Positions 22,701-32,251 are shown, counted from the stretch's first letter. The stretch: DNA of 64,000 nucleotides from an uncultured Flavobacteriales bacterium (GCA_943788775.1 CALSRO010000009.1:62001-126000); one strand, 5' to 3'. Notes: generated by a model from the sequence alone, not told the origin. Translations and numbers: made by a program.

Positions 22701-22985
22701 GATAGAGTAGGAGCCATAGTTGTCAAAAATTGGGGAGAAGGTGTTGCCGTGGTTGGTCGTCTTCCAAACCCCGCCTGACGCTGCTGCTACATAGAATTCA
22801 TCACTGTTATTTGGATTCACTGCCAAGTCAATCACTCGACCAGAAACCAAAGCCGGGCCTATGGCTCTGAAAGACATCCCACTGAGGGTGGCTTGTTTCT
22901 TTTCGTCTTTGTCGTCTGTTTTCTTTTGAGCTAATGAGGTCAGCGCAATGGCTGAAATGGCGAATAAACTGATTACTTTTTTCAT
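19740..22985 (-). CDS. Secreted BNR/sortilin-like repeat protein
   Basis: 1081 residues from MKKVISLFAISAIALTSLAQ (start 22985); an ATG eight codons upstream is less likely because it precedes the signal peptide. The bulk consists of about ten BNR/sortilin-type beta-propeller repeats with GVWKTTNHGNTF, IYKTTDGGENWERIF and VFFTRDGGKKW (Asp-box pattern SxDGGxxW). The C-terminal 250 residues have an Ig-like part and a helical region (LKKQLDYMEQAIL). Proteins of this kind are often labelled glycosyl hydrolases, but catalytic residues are not evident and a peptide- or protein-binding role is as likely. It is a single gene with no partner on the same strand nearby. Confidence 0.85.
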   Translation of the reverse strand: MKKVISLFAISAIALTSLAQKKTDDKDEKKQATLSGMSFRAIGPALVSGRVIDLAVNPNNSDEFYVAAASGGVWKTTNHGNTFSPIFDNYGSYSIGCVTIDPNNEHTVWVGTGENNNQRSVAYGDGIYKSMDDGKSFKNMGLKNSEHIAKIVVMPGNSEVVYVAAYGPLWSEGGDRGIYKTTDGGENWERIFHVSDNTGFSDLWMDPRDPNTMYAAAHQRRRHTWTYLSGGPESAIYKTTDGGQNWRKINKGLPNADLGRIALAVSPANPDVVYAMVEGFDKEHGGFYRSENRGENWERQSDYFTSGNYYIELIPDPNDVDKVFSMDTWLHHTEDGGKSFKKTGEKSKHVDNHAMWVNPNNTDHWLVGCDGGLYETWDAAENWKFYQNLNITQFYRVAIDNDEPFYNVYGGTQDNNTIGGPSRTTNAHGISNFDWYITRGGDGFEPQVDPTDPNIVYSQAQYGWLVRFNKKTGERVNIKPVERKGEDAYRWNWDAPIIISPHNHKRLYFAANKVFKSDDRGNTWEVISEDLSQQIDRNKLKVMGTTWGPDAVALHKSTTIYGNIVSLNESPVQEGLLYAGTDDGLIHVTEDDGGSWKKLTSFPGVPANTYVMDIRADVKDANTVYAVFNNHKRGDFKPYILKSTNQGAGWTSITGDLPEKGAIYTLRQDPVDPQLIFVGTEYGVFFTRDGGKKWIQIKGGLPTIAVRDMEIQERENDLVLASFGRGFYILDNYAPLRNLGDTAGKAAHILPIKDALIFNETNPMGTKGKASQGEAFFTTDNPPIGAVINYYLGENMQTLTEQRRAKEKKVRKDGGDVVYPDLEDLREEDLEQKPYLLFEIKDANGNVVSRYKEKGKKGLNQSVWNYRMEPTSPVRLKESDPGRYGSPDWGALVLPGTYSVTIHKMHSGELSTIARPTSFKVNMLHDAQIVKADKVALTQFINEVDNARRIIQASGKQVGELKKQLDYMEQAILQTPKADPTWLVDIHQLKRDIAEIETALHGDRTRGSREMESYPGISGRVETIVYNLYNHTEAPTSFEKESLAAALDEYQSVRPMIKSVEDKSATLTKKLTDTGAPYFPR

Positions 22986-23123
22986 GGTATCGAATTTCGA
23001 GGTGGGCAAATATAACAGGACATCATTGCCACCATGAATTGGATATGATGAATGGCAATTGTATGCAGGCGAAGGTAATTGTACCTACCCATCACCGTGG
23101 GCGTTAGACGGAAGTAGATGGCA

Positions 23124-23147
23124 TAAAAAAGCTGGAAAACCCAGCCT
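23124..23147 (-). terminator. Rho-independent terminator
   Basis: On the minus strand GGCTGG-GTTTT-CCAGC followed by six T, just downstream of the stop of the frameshifted lipoprotein gene at 23155. Confidence 0.75.
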
Positions 23148-23154
23148 CATTCAA

Positions 23155-23966
23155 TTATTCGCAGTCGATGTCTTGGTGCACATCGTTCCAACAATGCCAT
23201 TGCTCATCACCAAAGAACACGTTGTCCTTAACTCGGCCAGATGTGCTGACCTCATCATAATCAATTTCGATCAGGCGATTCTCTTCCTGACCAAATATGT
23301 CATAGAAAATTTCTAATTCACTTCCTTCTTCGCGTCCATAATGTATATAACTGCCCTTAGCAGCTTGTCCTGGAATCGCGTTGATGAATTTGATATTGTC
23401 ATAGTCACCATCTACATCATTTTCCCACTCAATGTCGATGTATCGCGTGTTATTATTAGGGTTGTGATTTAGCCTCCAAGAACCAGATTCAGCGGAGAGG
23501 AGTGCCTCACCTTCATACCAAAGAAAGTCAGTATATACTCCTTCGTGTGTAACATACATTTCCCATTTAGATTGGTTTCCATCAATCCAACCATATAGGC
23601 TAGCCACATACGTCCCGCTTGCTTGGTTAAACTCCTTTTGCCAAAGCCAGGCTTTTTTGTCCAAATTCCAAACGGGTTCCGATTTGCGAACCTCGTGCCA
23701 AGCGGCAACGGGCAAAACCAAATTCACGTAAAGAACCGTGTTCCAAATTCCAACATTTAATGCCGCAAAATTGTAGGCGAGTTCAGAGCGTTGAGCCGTA
23801 GCATTTCCAAATGCTGGATATGTCTTGAACAAAGGCATTCTCAGGTGGTAAGTCTGGTTGATCTTCAGGCTCATCATCTTCATTTTTCTTGCATGCCGAA
23901 GTGAATTAGTATCAGGGATAGTCCCAAAAGACTGAAAGCCCTTAAGAGTTGCTTATTTTGCTTCAT
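23155..23966 (-). pseudogene. Lipoprotein gene with two +1 frameshifts
   Basis: A gene read in three frames. Frame 1 from ATG 23966 gives MKQNKQLLRAFSLLGLSLILI, a signal peptide. Near 23901-23906 the frame must shift by one base to give TSACKKNEDDEPEDQPDLPPENAFVQDISS, the lipobox and linker. Near 23807-23815 a second one-base shift leads into GNATAQRSELAYNFAALNVGIWNTVLYV and the rest to 23155. All three parts fit one known-looking Bacteroidota lipoprotein plan (acidic linker, PPENAF, then a long beta-rich domain). The longest single frame starts at 23883. Either the gene is decayed or the sequence has two indels. Function unknown. Confidence 0.7.
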
Positions 23967-24121
23967 AGCAGTTGACTTTTGTTTTCTGCGAATATGTTTT
24001 GGTGCAGTTGCCTAAAATTATGAATTTGATGCGACACTTAGATTAAATCGATGCATTGAAATGTTTGAGCGAACAATACTTTTACGCCAGCGTTTACAAC
24101 TACAATTAGAAAACAAACAAT

Positions 24122-24622
24122 ATGGCAACCATTACATTCAAAGGAAGCAACATCACAACTGTAGGTGAGCTTCCAAAAGTGGGCGAACAAGCTCCAGATT
24201 TCACATTAACCAACGACAGTCTTCAAGATGTTTCCATGAAGGATTTTGCTGGCAAGCGATTGGTCTTAAATATTTTTCCAAGCATCGATACTGGCATTTG
24301 TGCATTGAGTGCTAAACACTTCAATGGAGCTGCTTCAGAGTTGGATAACACCGTTGTTATGAATGTAAGCAAAGACCTACCGTTTGCCCAGAAGCGATTT
24401 TGTGGCGCTGAAGGTTTAGAGAATGTGAAAAACGCCTCCGAATTCAAGAATCACGGCTTTTCTTCCAACTATCATGTCATCATGAACGATGGTCCTTTGG
24501 CTGGATTGTTCAGCAGGGCAGTGGTCATTTTGGATGAAGCAGGTAAGGTGATTTACACAGAGCAGGTTCCAGAAATTGTTCAAGAACCTGACTATGATGC
24601 AGCATTGGCTACTCTAAAGTGA
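24122..24622 (+). CDS. tpx: Thiol peroxidase (Tpx-type peroxiredoxin)
   Basis: 166 residues, matching the Tpx family in length and motifs: PDFTLTNDSLQDVSMKDFAGKRLVLNIFPSIDTGICALS with the peroxidatic Cys60, and KRFCGAEG with the resolving Cys94. It reduces hydrogen peroxide and alkyl peroxides using thioredoxin. In the E. coli family the consensus is SLDTPVCAxSxRxF; here TGICALSAKHF is a conservative variant. It stands alone, followed by a terminator. Confidence 0.95.
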   Translation: MATITFKGSNITTVGELPKVGEQAPDFTLTNDSLQDVSMKDFAGKRLVLNIFPSIDTGICALSAKHFNGAASELDNTVVMNVSKDLPFAQKRFCGAEGLENVKNASEFKNHGFSSNYHVIMNDGPLAGLFSRAVVILDEAGKVIYTEQVPEIVQEPDYDAALATLK

Positions 24623-24644
24623 TGGAGGTTAGTAACCGATTAAG

Positions 24645-24677
24645 AAGGTCGAATCATTTCTGATTCGGCCTTTTTTT
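24645..24677 (+). terminator. Rho-independent terminator after tpx
   Basis: Stem AAGGTCGAATC / GATTCGGCCTT with one G-T pair, a short loop and a run of seven T, 23 bases after the tpx stop. Confidence 0.8.
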
Positions 24678-24720
24678 ATTTCGCAAATTAATCCGCTGTC
24701 CAATTCTTGATCAACTGACC

Positions 24721-24746
24721 TAATGTGGATGCACGATTCCACATTA
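24721..24746. repeat. Perfect 9-bp inverted repeat between tpx and rlmF
   Basis: TAATGTGGA and TCCACATTA separated by 8 bases. No T run follows on either strand, so it is not a typical terminator. It lies about 20 bases beyond the rlmF stop. It may be a 3' hairpin or a binding site; the role is unknown. Confidence 0.5.
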
Positions 24747-24766
24747 TTCTAAAACATCGTGTTTTT

Positions 24767-25774
24767 TTACGCCTTTTTCTCCGCTTCAACATCCCAACGG
24801 GTGCGATGCCAAGTTTTACGTGCCTTTCTGTTTTTAAAGGTCCAACCTACTATCCGGCTTTGTTTCATGCCTTGGCCCATTTCAATCACCTGAACGTTTA
24901 GCGCTTCCATATTATCCAACATTCGCATGGTTCTGCCAACATTCTCTTTTTTGGAAACCAGCGTAGTGAACCAAAGAACGTTTTTAGCGAATTCCTTACT
25001 CTCAATGATGTAGTTCTGAATGAATTGTATTTCACCGCCCTCGCACCACAACTCGGTGTGGGTTCCACCAAAATTTTGAACAGGTGCTTCCTCAGACTTT
25101 CCCGTTAAATTATGAATCTTTCTTCTCGTTGCCTCCTCAGCTTCGGATGCTGAAGCATGAAAGGGTGGGTTACACATACAAAGGTCAAAGAACTCACCGT
25201 CTCGAATAATACCTTGCATCAAATGCTCCTCCAAGTTTTGCTTGCGTAATTCAATGCTAGAACCGAGATCGTTTTCATCCACAATCTTTTGAGCCGAGAC
25301 CAAGGCCTTGGTATCTATTTCAGTGCCTACAAAATCCCAACCGTATTCCTTTTTACCGAGCAATGGATAAACACAATTGGCGCCCACACCAACATCCAAC
25401 ACTCTAATCTGTTTGCCAAGAGGAATGGGGTCGGTCGTTTTTTTTGGGTAATTCCCAGACATCAGATCTGCGGCATAATGGATGTAATCTGCTCTACCCG
25501 GAACGGGTGGAATGAGATAACCCTCAGGAACATCCCAATATTTCACACCGTAATAATGCATCAATAATGCTTGGTTCAAAGCCTTCACTGCTTTTGGATT
25601 GAAGAAATCAATCGTTTCAGATCCATGTTCATTAACCACAATAAATGGAGATAAGGAAGCATTGGTTTTCGCTAATTCTTGCAAGTCATAGCGATCTTGA
25701 TGTTTATTCCTTGCATGCAGTTTAGAAGTCGGTGTCTCCTTCGATTCAGAAGGCTTAATTCGCGGACGCGGCAT
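24767..25774 (-). CDS. rlmF: 23S rRNA (adenine1618-N6)-methyltransferase
   Basis: 335 residues of the RlmF (YbiN) family: N-terminal LHARNKHQDRYDLQELAKTNASLSPFIVVN, the SAM-binding loop VLDVGVGANCVYPLLG (about 125-140), the acidic loop GTEIDTKAL and the catalytic motif NPPF (202-205) within CMCNPPFHAS. It methylates adenine 1618 of 23S rRNA, before ribosome assembly is complete. Length is near the family norm of about 310. A single gene, its start facing away from the protease gene downstream. Confidence 0.95.
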   Translation of the reverse strand: MPRPRIKPSESKETPTSKLHARNKHQDRYDLQELAKTNASLSPFIVVNEHGSETIDFFNPKAVKALNQALLMHYYGVKYWDVPEGYLIPPVPGRADYIHYAADLMSGNYPKKTTDPIPLGKQIRVLDVGVGANCVYPLLGKKEYGWDFVGTEIDTKALVSAQKIVDENDLGSSIELRKQNLEEHLMQGIIRDGEFFDLCMCNPPFHASASEAEEATRRKIHNLTGKSEEAPVQNFGGTHTELWCEGGEIQFIQNYIIESKEFAKNVLWFTTLVSKKENVGRTMRMLDNMEALNVQVIEMGQGMKQSRIVGWTFKNRKARKTWHRTRWDVEAEKKA

Positions 25775-25798
25775 ATGCTAATGGTTTGTTTAAACTTC

Positions 25799-28700
25799 CT
25801 AGTTAAGGAGTTTGGCAAACTTAAGCGTACGCTGACCTTCATCGGTGGCAATTCTGACCAAATAATACCCAGAAGCTACATTATCCAGCGGCAGTGTGAT
25901 TCGAGACACCTCATTATCCATCCAACTTTGAATCAGCTGACCTTGTATGTCATACAAATCGATGCTAATGTGAGATTGGATAGCACTAAATTCAATGGTG
26001 TATCGCTCTCGAGTGGTAGTAGGATATCCTTTTACATCCAAGCTGCCCTTATTAGCTGTGTTACTGTGGAACACACAAGCAGAAGTGTCACCGCAAATTG
26101 AAGCTTGGTTGATCAAAGCGAAATTCCCGCTGTAACCTGGCATATAAAATCCTTGCTGAGTTGTGGCGACCACCACTTGGCTATCACAGTCAAACCACTG
26201 GAAGGGTGGATTCAGTTGGTTAGATTTCAACCACAAACCAGAAGAATAAAGTTCGTTTACCATGTTAAATGGATCTACAAAGAGGTCAGTAATGTAAATA
26301 GTATCTACGCCTGAATTGTTACCCACAGTATCGGTATAGATTCCTGAGTTGTATTGATATGAACCACCAGCAAAGGCACTGTCACCGAAGCAGATTTCAA
26401 TAGAATCACTGATGGTTAAGTAGGTAACAGGAGCGACTGTGAGTTGAACACAAATGAGGCTATCACAAGCGCCTATGGTGTCACAATATGTTCCAGAAGT
26501 GAATCGCCAACCGCCCGCAATAAAAGCACTATCTCCAGTCGCAATGTTCATTGATGTGGTAGAGGTTTGGGGCGTATTAACAAACAGGGTAGTGGTATTG
26601 ATTACTGCCGTTCCACCTACAAAAGTTGTATCAATATAAACTCCCGCAGTCGATTGATAAACGCCACCAAGCAGGGTAGAATCGCCTTGGCAAATGCTAA
26701 GTGAATCCATGCCATTTTGCACGGGATATACCCAAAGCAATGTTTCAACTATACTGTCGCACCCACCCGAACTTGCGAAAGTATCTGTATAGAGATTCCC
26801 TTGAGTTTGGAATGCTCCTCCCAAAAAGGTAGAATCCCCTTGATATATCCATGCTAAAAAGAAATCATAGGATCCAGCACCCTCTTCAACAATAACTGTA
26901 GATACTGAATCACATCCACCGCTTGTTGTAATGGTGTCTACATAAGTTCCTGTTTGTCCTACCATTACGCCATGCACTAAAATGGAATCTCCATTGCAAA
27001 TTGAAGCGGTGTCGAATGTGGATGCAGTTGTTCCTGATGCGGTAATTACAATTTGGTCACTATCCGTACATCCATTTGCATCGGTGGCTGTGATGCTGTA
27101 GGTGCCCGCGGTCAATCCGGTTATGGTAGCCAAAGTGCTACCCGTGCTCCAAGCATAGGAGTAAGTTGCTGTTCCGCCAGAAGCAGTGGCTGTAGCCGAA
27201 CCATCATTTGTTCCAGAGCAACTGACATTTGTAGCTGTTATTGAAACAGAAAAGGCGGAAGGTTCTGTAAGCACTGAAGACTCGGTATCTGTACATCCGT
27301 TGGCGTCTGTTACAGTTACGGTGTAAACTCCTGCAGCTAGTCCTGTTACATTAGCTGTGCTAGCGCCAGTGACCCAGGCGTATGTGTAGGAACCTGCACC
27401 TCCGCTTCCAGATGCCGTAAGTGAGCCATCAGAACCTCCATTGCAACTGATATTATTACCAGTGCTAATGGTTGCGACTACTGTTGTTGGTTGAGTGATA
27501 GTTCCAGATGCAGTCGCAGTGCAACCCCCATTTTCTGTGACGGTGACAGTGTATGTTCCAGCAGTTAAATTGCTAATGGTAGCGATTGTATCTGTGTTAC
27601 TCCATACATAGGTTATTGGATTAGCTCCACCGGTGGACGTAGCCGTCAAACTTCCGTCTGCCGCTCCATTACAACTTGCATTACTGTTCACGACTACAGT
27701 AGCACTTAGATTGCTGCCACCTGTCACGCTTTGTGATGTCGAATCAGTACAGCCATTGACATCAGTTACCGTTACCGAATAGGTTCCAGCATTAAGACCA
27801 CTGACTGATGCAGTAGTATCACCCGTATTCCAGACAAAGCTCAATGTTCCAACGCCACCTGTCGCGCTCGCAGTGAGTCCGCCCGAAGCCGATCCACCGC
27901 AGCTTGCATTGCTGTCGACCGTCACACTTACTGCAATTGCTGTGGGTTGCGTCACAGTAGCAGACTCAATCTCGGTACATCCATTAGCATCTGTTACAGT
28001 CAAGGTGTAGGTGCCGGCCGATAATCCTGATATTGAATTGGTTGTAGCACTATTTGACCATGAATAAGTATATGCTGTTGTTCCACCTGAAGTGGAGGAA
28101 CTGATCATCCCATTTGATGAGCCATTGCATGAAGCGTTGCTATCCACGGACAAAGTGAGCGATAGAGCCGATCCTGGACCAGTGATTGTTGCAGATTCTG
28201 TGTCAGTGCAGCCATTAGCATCTGTTACTGTTACCGTGTATGTTCCTGCTGTGAGCCCAGTTATGGTCGCTGCAGAAGCAGAGTTACTCCATAGGTAAGT
28301 AAAAGAACCATTACCTCCAGAACCTGAGGCTGTCATTTGTCCGTCATTTCCATTAAAACAACTTACATTTTGGTTAACCACAATGCTCGCCAAAACTGGA
28401 CTAGAAGGTTCGCCAATTGTGTAAGAAGCAGTCACCGTATTTGAGTTAGCATCGACAACTGTGACGGTATATGTTCCAGCCACTAAACCAGTCACAGTGT
28501 TGGTGGCAGAACTAGAGTTATTGGTGGACGATCCATTTGACCAGCTGTAATCATAATTAGCCGTTCCGGAGCTTACCGTTACTGTGATAGTGCCATCATT
28601 GCCTCCGTTGCAGCTTACATCCGCACCAGAAATTGATGCGGTCATTGTTCCTTTAACAAGCAAGGCATAATCCTCCACTTGTCCATATTGTGGCGCATAG

Positions 28701-30205
28701 CAAGAGCCTGCAGTGTTCATTGCCGCTGTATTCCCTTGCCAGTCAGAAATAACCCTCATTCTAAGAGGCTCGTTTAATGTCGGGTTGGATGGAATGGTGA
28801 TACTGCCAGTATGCAATGTGTCGGTGTCATTGGAGAAGACGCTTTCACCCGAGTCTAAGAAATCACCATCGTCATTATAGTCAATGAAAACCCGAACATC
28901 CTGTGCATTATTGCTACTTGTTCTTATGCTTATTGAATAACTAGTCGATGGAAATACTTCTGCCATTTGATGACAGGAACGATCAACGTATCCTCCATCA
29001 GGGACGGCCCAGCTAGACGTAACATCAATGTTTTCGAATGTTACATTTTGTATGCCCATTCCAAAACCATTTGTCAAATTGGTTGTGTTTGGTGAGCAAG
29101 CCGCATTGGCGACTACACTAGCACTTGGTGCTTCTGTACCCAAGGAGCTCAAAAGACTGTGTCTAGGTCCAAATAATGTAGCGCGCATTCTGTCTGATTG
29201 GTCTTCGGTAAACATCACAGCGCATGTTTGGCTAGAATAGTTCATGAAGTTATTTTGCACGCTGTCCCAGGCTTGGCTGGTGCAGCCGTTGGTGCCAGTA
29301 GGGCAGTTGCTTGCTGCTCTGATGTGCGGTTCCGTATCTGAGCAACAATCTCCCGATCCGCTGCCACAACCATTGGTGATGGATGGACAATTGTTTCCAC
29401 TGTTGTCACCTTCGAAGGTGTGATACAAATTCAAATAATGACCCACTTCATGCGTGAATGTTCTGTTTAGATTATTCCAAGAATTAACAGTGCCATTTAC
29501 CCCAAATGAGGAATGCATGACGACTATTCCATCGTACAAGGCTGAAACTCCCGGGAAATAGGCATATCCCTGAATACCAAATCCGCCATTGTTGTTTTCA
29601 ATTTCAGTCACGACCCAAACATTCATGTAATCGGTCGCTGGCCACCTGCTCAGTGCTTTTACATCTAACTCATCGGCACCAGAACCTTGACCCGCAGTGA
29701 TTCCCTCAGTTGAATAGTCAGTTACGCTTGAGCCATTTACTCGAACAATTCCATTGGTTGAATTGCAGTCAGGGTCTCGTTTGGCTAAAACAAATTGAAT
29801 TTCAGTATCCACACCATTGCTTCCACCATGCGTGCCAGGTGTTCTTCGATAACGATCGTTTAAGGCTTCTATGGCATATATAATTTGTGAGTCGCTAATG
29901 TTTGCGCCAACCCCCACATTCTGTCCAGTATGTATTACGTGAACCACAACAGGAATCTCCAGCGTATCACCCATGATCTGTGATTGCGATCCATTGCTCG
30001 AATTCATTTGCATGGTTTGCACCAGCGACTGCACTTGATTCTCAAATTGAATATGACGCAAATTGTATGTTGGGTCCGTCTCAAGTAATGTTTGATGTCT
30101 TAAATGTGAAGCACATTGCTCCATCGTGCCTTGTTGGCCTTTTATGGTGAATGGTTGCAGAAAGAATGCACTCATAAGGAAGAGTAGAGAGTAAAAGTTA
30201 CGCAT
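25799..30205 (-). CDS. M43 (pappalysin-like) metalloprotease with GEVED and seven SprB repeats, T9SS-secreted
   Basis: 1468 residues from MRNFYSLLFLMSAFFLQ (start 30205); an upstream start at 30310 would put 35 residues before the signal peptide. The M43 catalytic domain has HEVGHYLNLYH (about 252-262) and the downstream met-turn region NNFMNYSS. A GEVED-type domain follows (DYNDDGDFLDSGE ... YGQVEDYAL). Then come seven SprB repeats (motif VSCNGGNDG ... GLTAGTYTVTVTDANGCTDT), a region of short repeats around CQGDSTLLGG, and a type A T9SS C-terminal domain (GYYLVRIATDEGQRTLKFAKLLN). It is secreted to the cell surface or released. SprB repeats are also found in gliding adhesins. Confidence 0.9.
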   Translation of the reverse strand: MRNFYSLLFLMSAFFLQPFTIKGQQGTMEQCASHLRHQTLLETDPTYNLRHIQFENQVQSLVQTMQMNSSNGSQSQIMGDTLEIPVVVHVIHTGQNVGVGANISDSQIIYAIEALNDRYRRTPGTHGGSNGVDTEIQFVLAKRDPDCNSTNGIVRVNGSSVTDYSTEGITAGQGSGADELDVKALSRWPATDYMNVWVVTEIENNNGGFGIQGYAYFPGVSALYDGIVVMHSSFGVNGTVNSWNNLNRTFTHEVGHYLNLYHTFEGDNSGNNCPSITNGCGSGSGDCCSDTEPHIRAASNCPTGTNGCTSQAWDSVQNNFMNYSSQTCAVMFTEDQSDRMRATLFGPRHSLLSSLGTEAPSASVVANAACSPNTTNLTNGFGMGIQNVTFENIDVTSSWAVPDGGYVDRSCHQMAEVFPSTSYSISIRTSSNNAQDVRVFIDYNDDGDFLDSGESVFSNDTDTLHTGSITIPSNPTLNEPLRMRVISDWQGNTAAMNTAGSCYAPQYGQVEDYALLVKGTMTASISGADVSCNGGNDGTITVTVSSGTANYDYSWSNGSSTNNSSSATNTVTGLVAGTYTVTVVDANSNTVTASYTIGEPSSPVLASIVVNQNVSCFNGNDGQMTASGSGGNGSFTYLWSNSASAATITGLTAGTYTVTVTDANGCTDTESATITGPGSALSLTLSVDSNASCNGSSNGMISSSTSGGTTAYTYSWSNSATTNSISGLSAGTYTLTVTDANGCTEIESATVTQPTAIAVSVTVDSNASCGGSASGGLTASATGGVGTLSFVWNTGDTTASVSGLNAGTYSVTVTDVNGCTDSTSQSVTGGSNLSATVVVNSNASCNGAADGSLTATSTGGANPITYVWSNTDTIATISNLTAGTYTVTVTENGGCTATASGTITQPTTVVATISTGNNISCNGGSDGSLTASGSGGAGSYTYAWVTGASTANVTGLAAGVYTVTVTDANGCTDTESSVLTEPSAFSVSITATNVSCSGTNDGSATATASGGTATYSYAWSTGSTLATITGLTAGTYSITATDANGCTDSDQIVITASGTTASTFDTASICNGDSILVHGVMVGQTGTYVDTITTSGGCDSVSTVIVEEGAGSYDFFLAWIYQGDSTFLGGAFQTQGNLYTDTFASSGGCDSIVETLLWVYPVQNGMDSLSICQGDSTLLGGVYQSTAGVYIDTTFVGGTAVINTTTLFVNTPQTSTTSMNIATGDSAFIAGGWRFTSGTYCDTIGACDSLICVQLTVAPVTYLTISDSIEICFGDSAFAGGSYQYNSGIYTDTVGNNSGVDTIYITDLFVDPFNMVNELYSSGLWLKSNQLNPPFQWFDCDSQVVVATTQQGFYMPGYSGNFALINQASICGDTSACVFHSNTANKGSLDVKGYPTTTRERYTIEFSAIQSHISIDLYDIQGQLIQSWMDNEVSRITLPLDNVASGYYLVRIATDEGQRTLKFAKLLN

Positions 30206-30372
30206 AGGTGAATAGGTAAAAGACGAAAATATGTTTTTGACTTCGTGTAATACGCTACAATATCGAGATGGTTTGGTTTGTTCAGTCATGCAAGGCCATT
30301 TTCTTTTCAACTTAGTCTGTTCATTAATTGTGGATATTGCGTATCACTTATTTTGCACTCAAACTTGCTCCG

Positions 30373-32163
30373 GTGAAAAACACACTATCCCTTCTTATTT
30401 TCTTGTTGATTTCTATTGGCATGATGGCGCAGTTAAGTAATAAGTCTTACGATGTGTCATTTGGCGAACCAAGCCAAATAATGGGCAAAGAAAAAATCAA
30501 AACAACGGCCATTATTGCTGAAACTAAGGACCGACTCTACATGGTTTTGTCTGATGAGACTAGCGACTTTAGAAATAATTACGGAAAGCTTAAAATTCAG
30601 AGTATTGATAAGCAAAGCTTAAACCCGATTAAGACTGTTGATGTTTGGCAAGAATTGAGCAATGGGAAACCGCAAAAATTGAACGACATCCTTGTTACAT
30701 CAAAAGGCTTATTGGTGGTGTCGGAAGGATATAGTGATGGCATGAGCCATGTTTATGTAGGGCAATTAGATTTTGATCTATATGTGATGGGGTTTTCTCA
30801 AAAAGTGAATGATTTTGATAGAAATATGGCCAAGTGTAGGGTCATTAAAGGACCAAACTACAATGAGTTCGTAGTGATAACGCAGAACTCCGTTAAGGGC
30901 GGAGAAAACATGTTTGTGGATTACAAACTCTATGACGAAAACGTACAATTGATCAAAGAAGGCGCGTTGGATATGGGGATTTCAGGAGAAGTGAAAACAG
31001 GCTTATTCGCTCGAAACACGAAATACAATATCATACACCGATTCACTTACACCAGCCATGGTGAAATGGTTTACATGAGTTGGATTTATGATGAATCAAG
31101 GGAGGAAGGAGAATACAAATTGATTTTTGCTAACCCGAAAGAAGGCACTGTAGAAAAGGTGCCAGTGATGAATAACAATGAAGGATATGTAGGCGAATAC
31201 TCTATGTTGGTGGTTGATGATGAAATTATTATCACAGGCTTGTATGGAACTGATGCTAGTGATTGGAGGAGTTGGAGATCGTCAAAAGCTGCTCCTGGAA
31301 TATCAACGTTTAATGGAAGCTTCATTCAAAGATTTGATGCTCGTAAACGAGATGTGATCCGCACCGTCCTGTCACCTTTTTCGCAGGATATCCTCAATCA
31401 ATTGCCTCGCTCGAATCCAGCGTTAAAGGTGGGTGTCTTATTTGGAAAGAAATCCAGAGAAAGTGAGCAGAATGATGTCTCTGGTAGGTATGATATTCAA
31501 AAAGTGGTGTATTCCCCAGAAGACAAAAAAGCTACGTTCTATTTAGAGTATGTATATAATTCTATGTATACGACAACAACAACTTCGGGACCTAATGGAG
31601 CCATGTCCACATCTACTACTTATACAAGCAAAAGAGGCAACATTTTTTACTATCAAATTAATCTGGAAAATGGCAGCATCAACTGGTATAACACGGTGCG
31701 TAAGCATTCTTACTACAGCTCTGGTAGCTCATACGTCTGGGATATTCAGTCGCTTTTTGTTATTCCGCGGTCAGAGGGCGATATGATGTTATATAATTCG
31801 GATAGAATTTTTAATGAAAACGATTCGGAGGATTTGACCGGAGAAAAGATCAAGACAAAAAAGTTGGAGCAGAATTATTTCTTGTCATCTATCAATGGAA
31901 GTGATGGCAGTTTCTATACTGAACTGCCGAGATTGACAAATGATGATCTCAAGCCATACGAGAAAATTCAAATGGATAGAAGTTATGTAAGCGACATGGA
32001 TCGATCCTGTTATACGATCAATAGTCAATACAAATACCGACCAGAATTAGTCACCCTTTGGTGTGCAACCATGCCGTTTTGCTTTGCTGGATATTTCTTG
32101 TACGCTTTTGGTAGAAAACATGCTTTTAACGAAACATACACGATCGGCAGAATGACCTTTTAA
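30373..32163 (+). CDS. Secreted protein of unknown function
   Basis: 596 residues from the GTG at 30373 (VKNTLSLLIFLLISIGMMAQ, a clean signal peptide); an open TTG at 30328 exists but would precede it. The mature part has no motif I recognise; it is beta-rich, with a run of Thr/Ser/Gly around TTTTTSGPNGAMSTSTT and a hydrophobic stretch near the C-terminus (ATMPFCFAGYFLYAFG). It is divergent from the M43 protease gene, with a 167-base gap between their starts that must hold both promoters. Function unknown. Confidence 0.65.
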   Translation: MKNTLSLLIFLLISIGMMAQLSNKSYDVSFGEPSQIMGKEKIKTTAIIAETKDRLYMVLSDETSDFRNNYGKLKIQSIDKQSLNPIKTVDVWQELSNGKPQKLNDILVTSKGLLVVSEGYSDGMSHVYVGQLDFDLYVMGFSQKVNDFDRNMAKCRVIKGPNYNEFVVITQNSVKGGENMFVDYKLYDENVQLIKEGALDMGISGEVKTGLFARNTKYNIIHRFTYTSHGEMVYMSWIYDESREEGEYKLIFANPKEGTVEKVPVMNNNEGYVGEYSMLVVDDEIIITGLYGTDASDWRSWRSSKAAPGISTFNGSFIQRFDARKRDVIRTVLSPFSQDILNQLPRSNPALKVGVLFGKKSRESEQNDVSGRYDIQKVVYSPEDKKATFYLEYVYNSMYTTTTTSGPNGAMSTSTTYTSKRGNIFYYQINLENGSINWYNTVRKHSYYSSGSSYVWDIQSLFVIPRSEGDMMLYNSDRIFNENDSEDLTGEKIKTKKLEQNYFLSSINGSDGSFYTELPRLTNDDLKPYEKIQMDRSYVSDMDRSCYTINSQYKYRPELVTLWCATMPFCFAGYFLYAFGRKHAFNETYTIGRMTF

Positions 32164-32251
32164 CCATTAAGCCTGAAATTAGACCATTCGCTGTTGTTGA
32201 TGTTGGAATTAATTAGGAGCTTGAACTACATTGAATTTTTAAACTAAGAAC

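Noticed and set aside
19740-22985. BNR-repeat protein as a proven glycosyl hydrolase
   Set aside because: Asp-box propeller repeats alone do not give activity; catalytic residues of sialidases are not visible.
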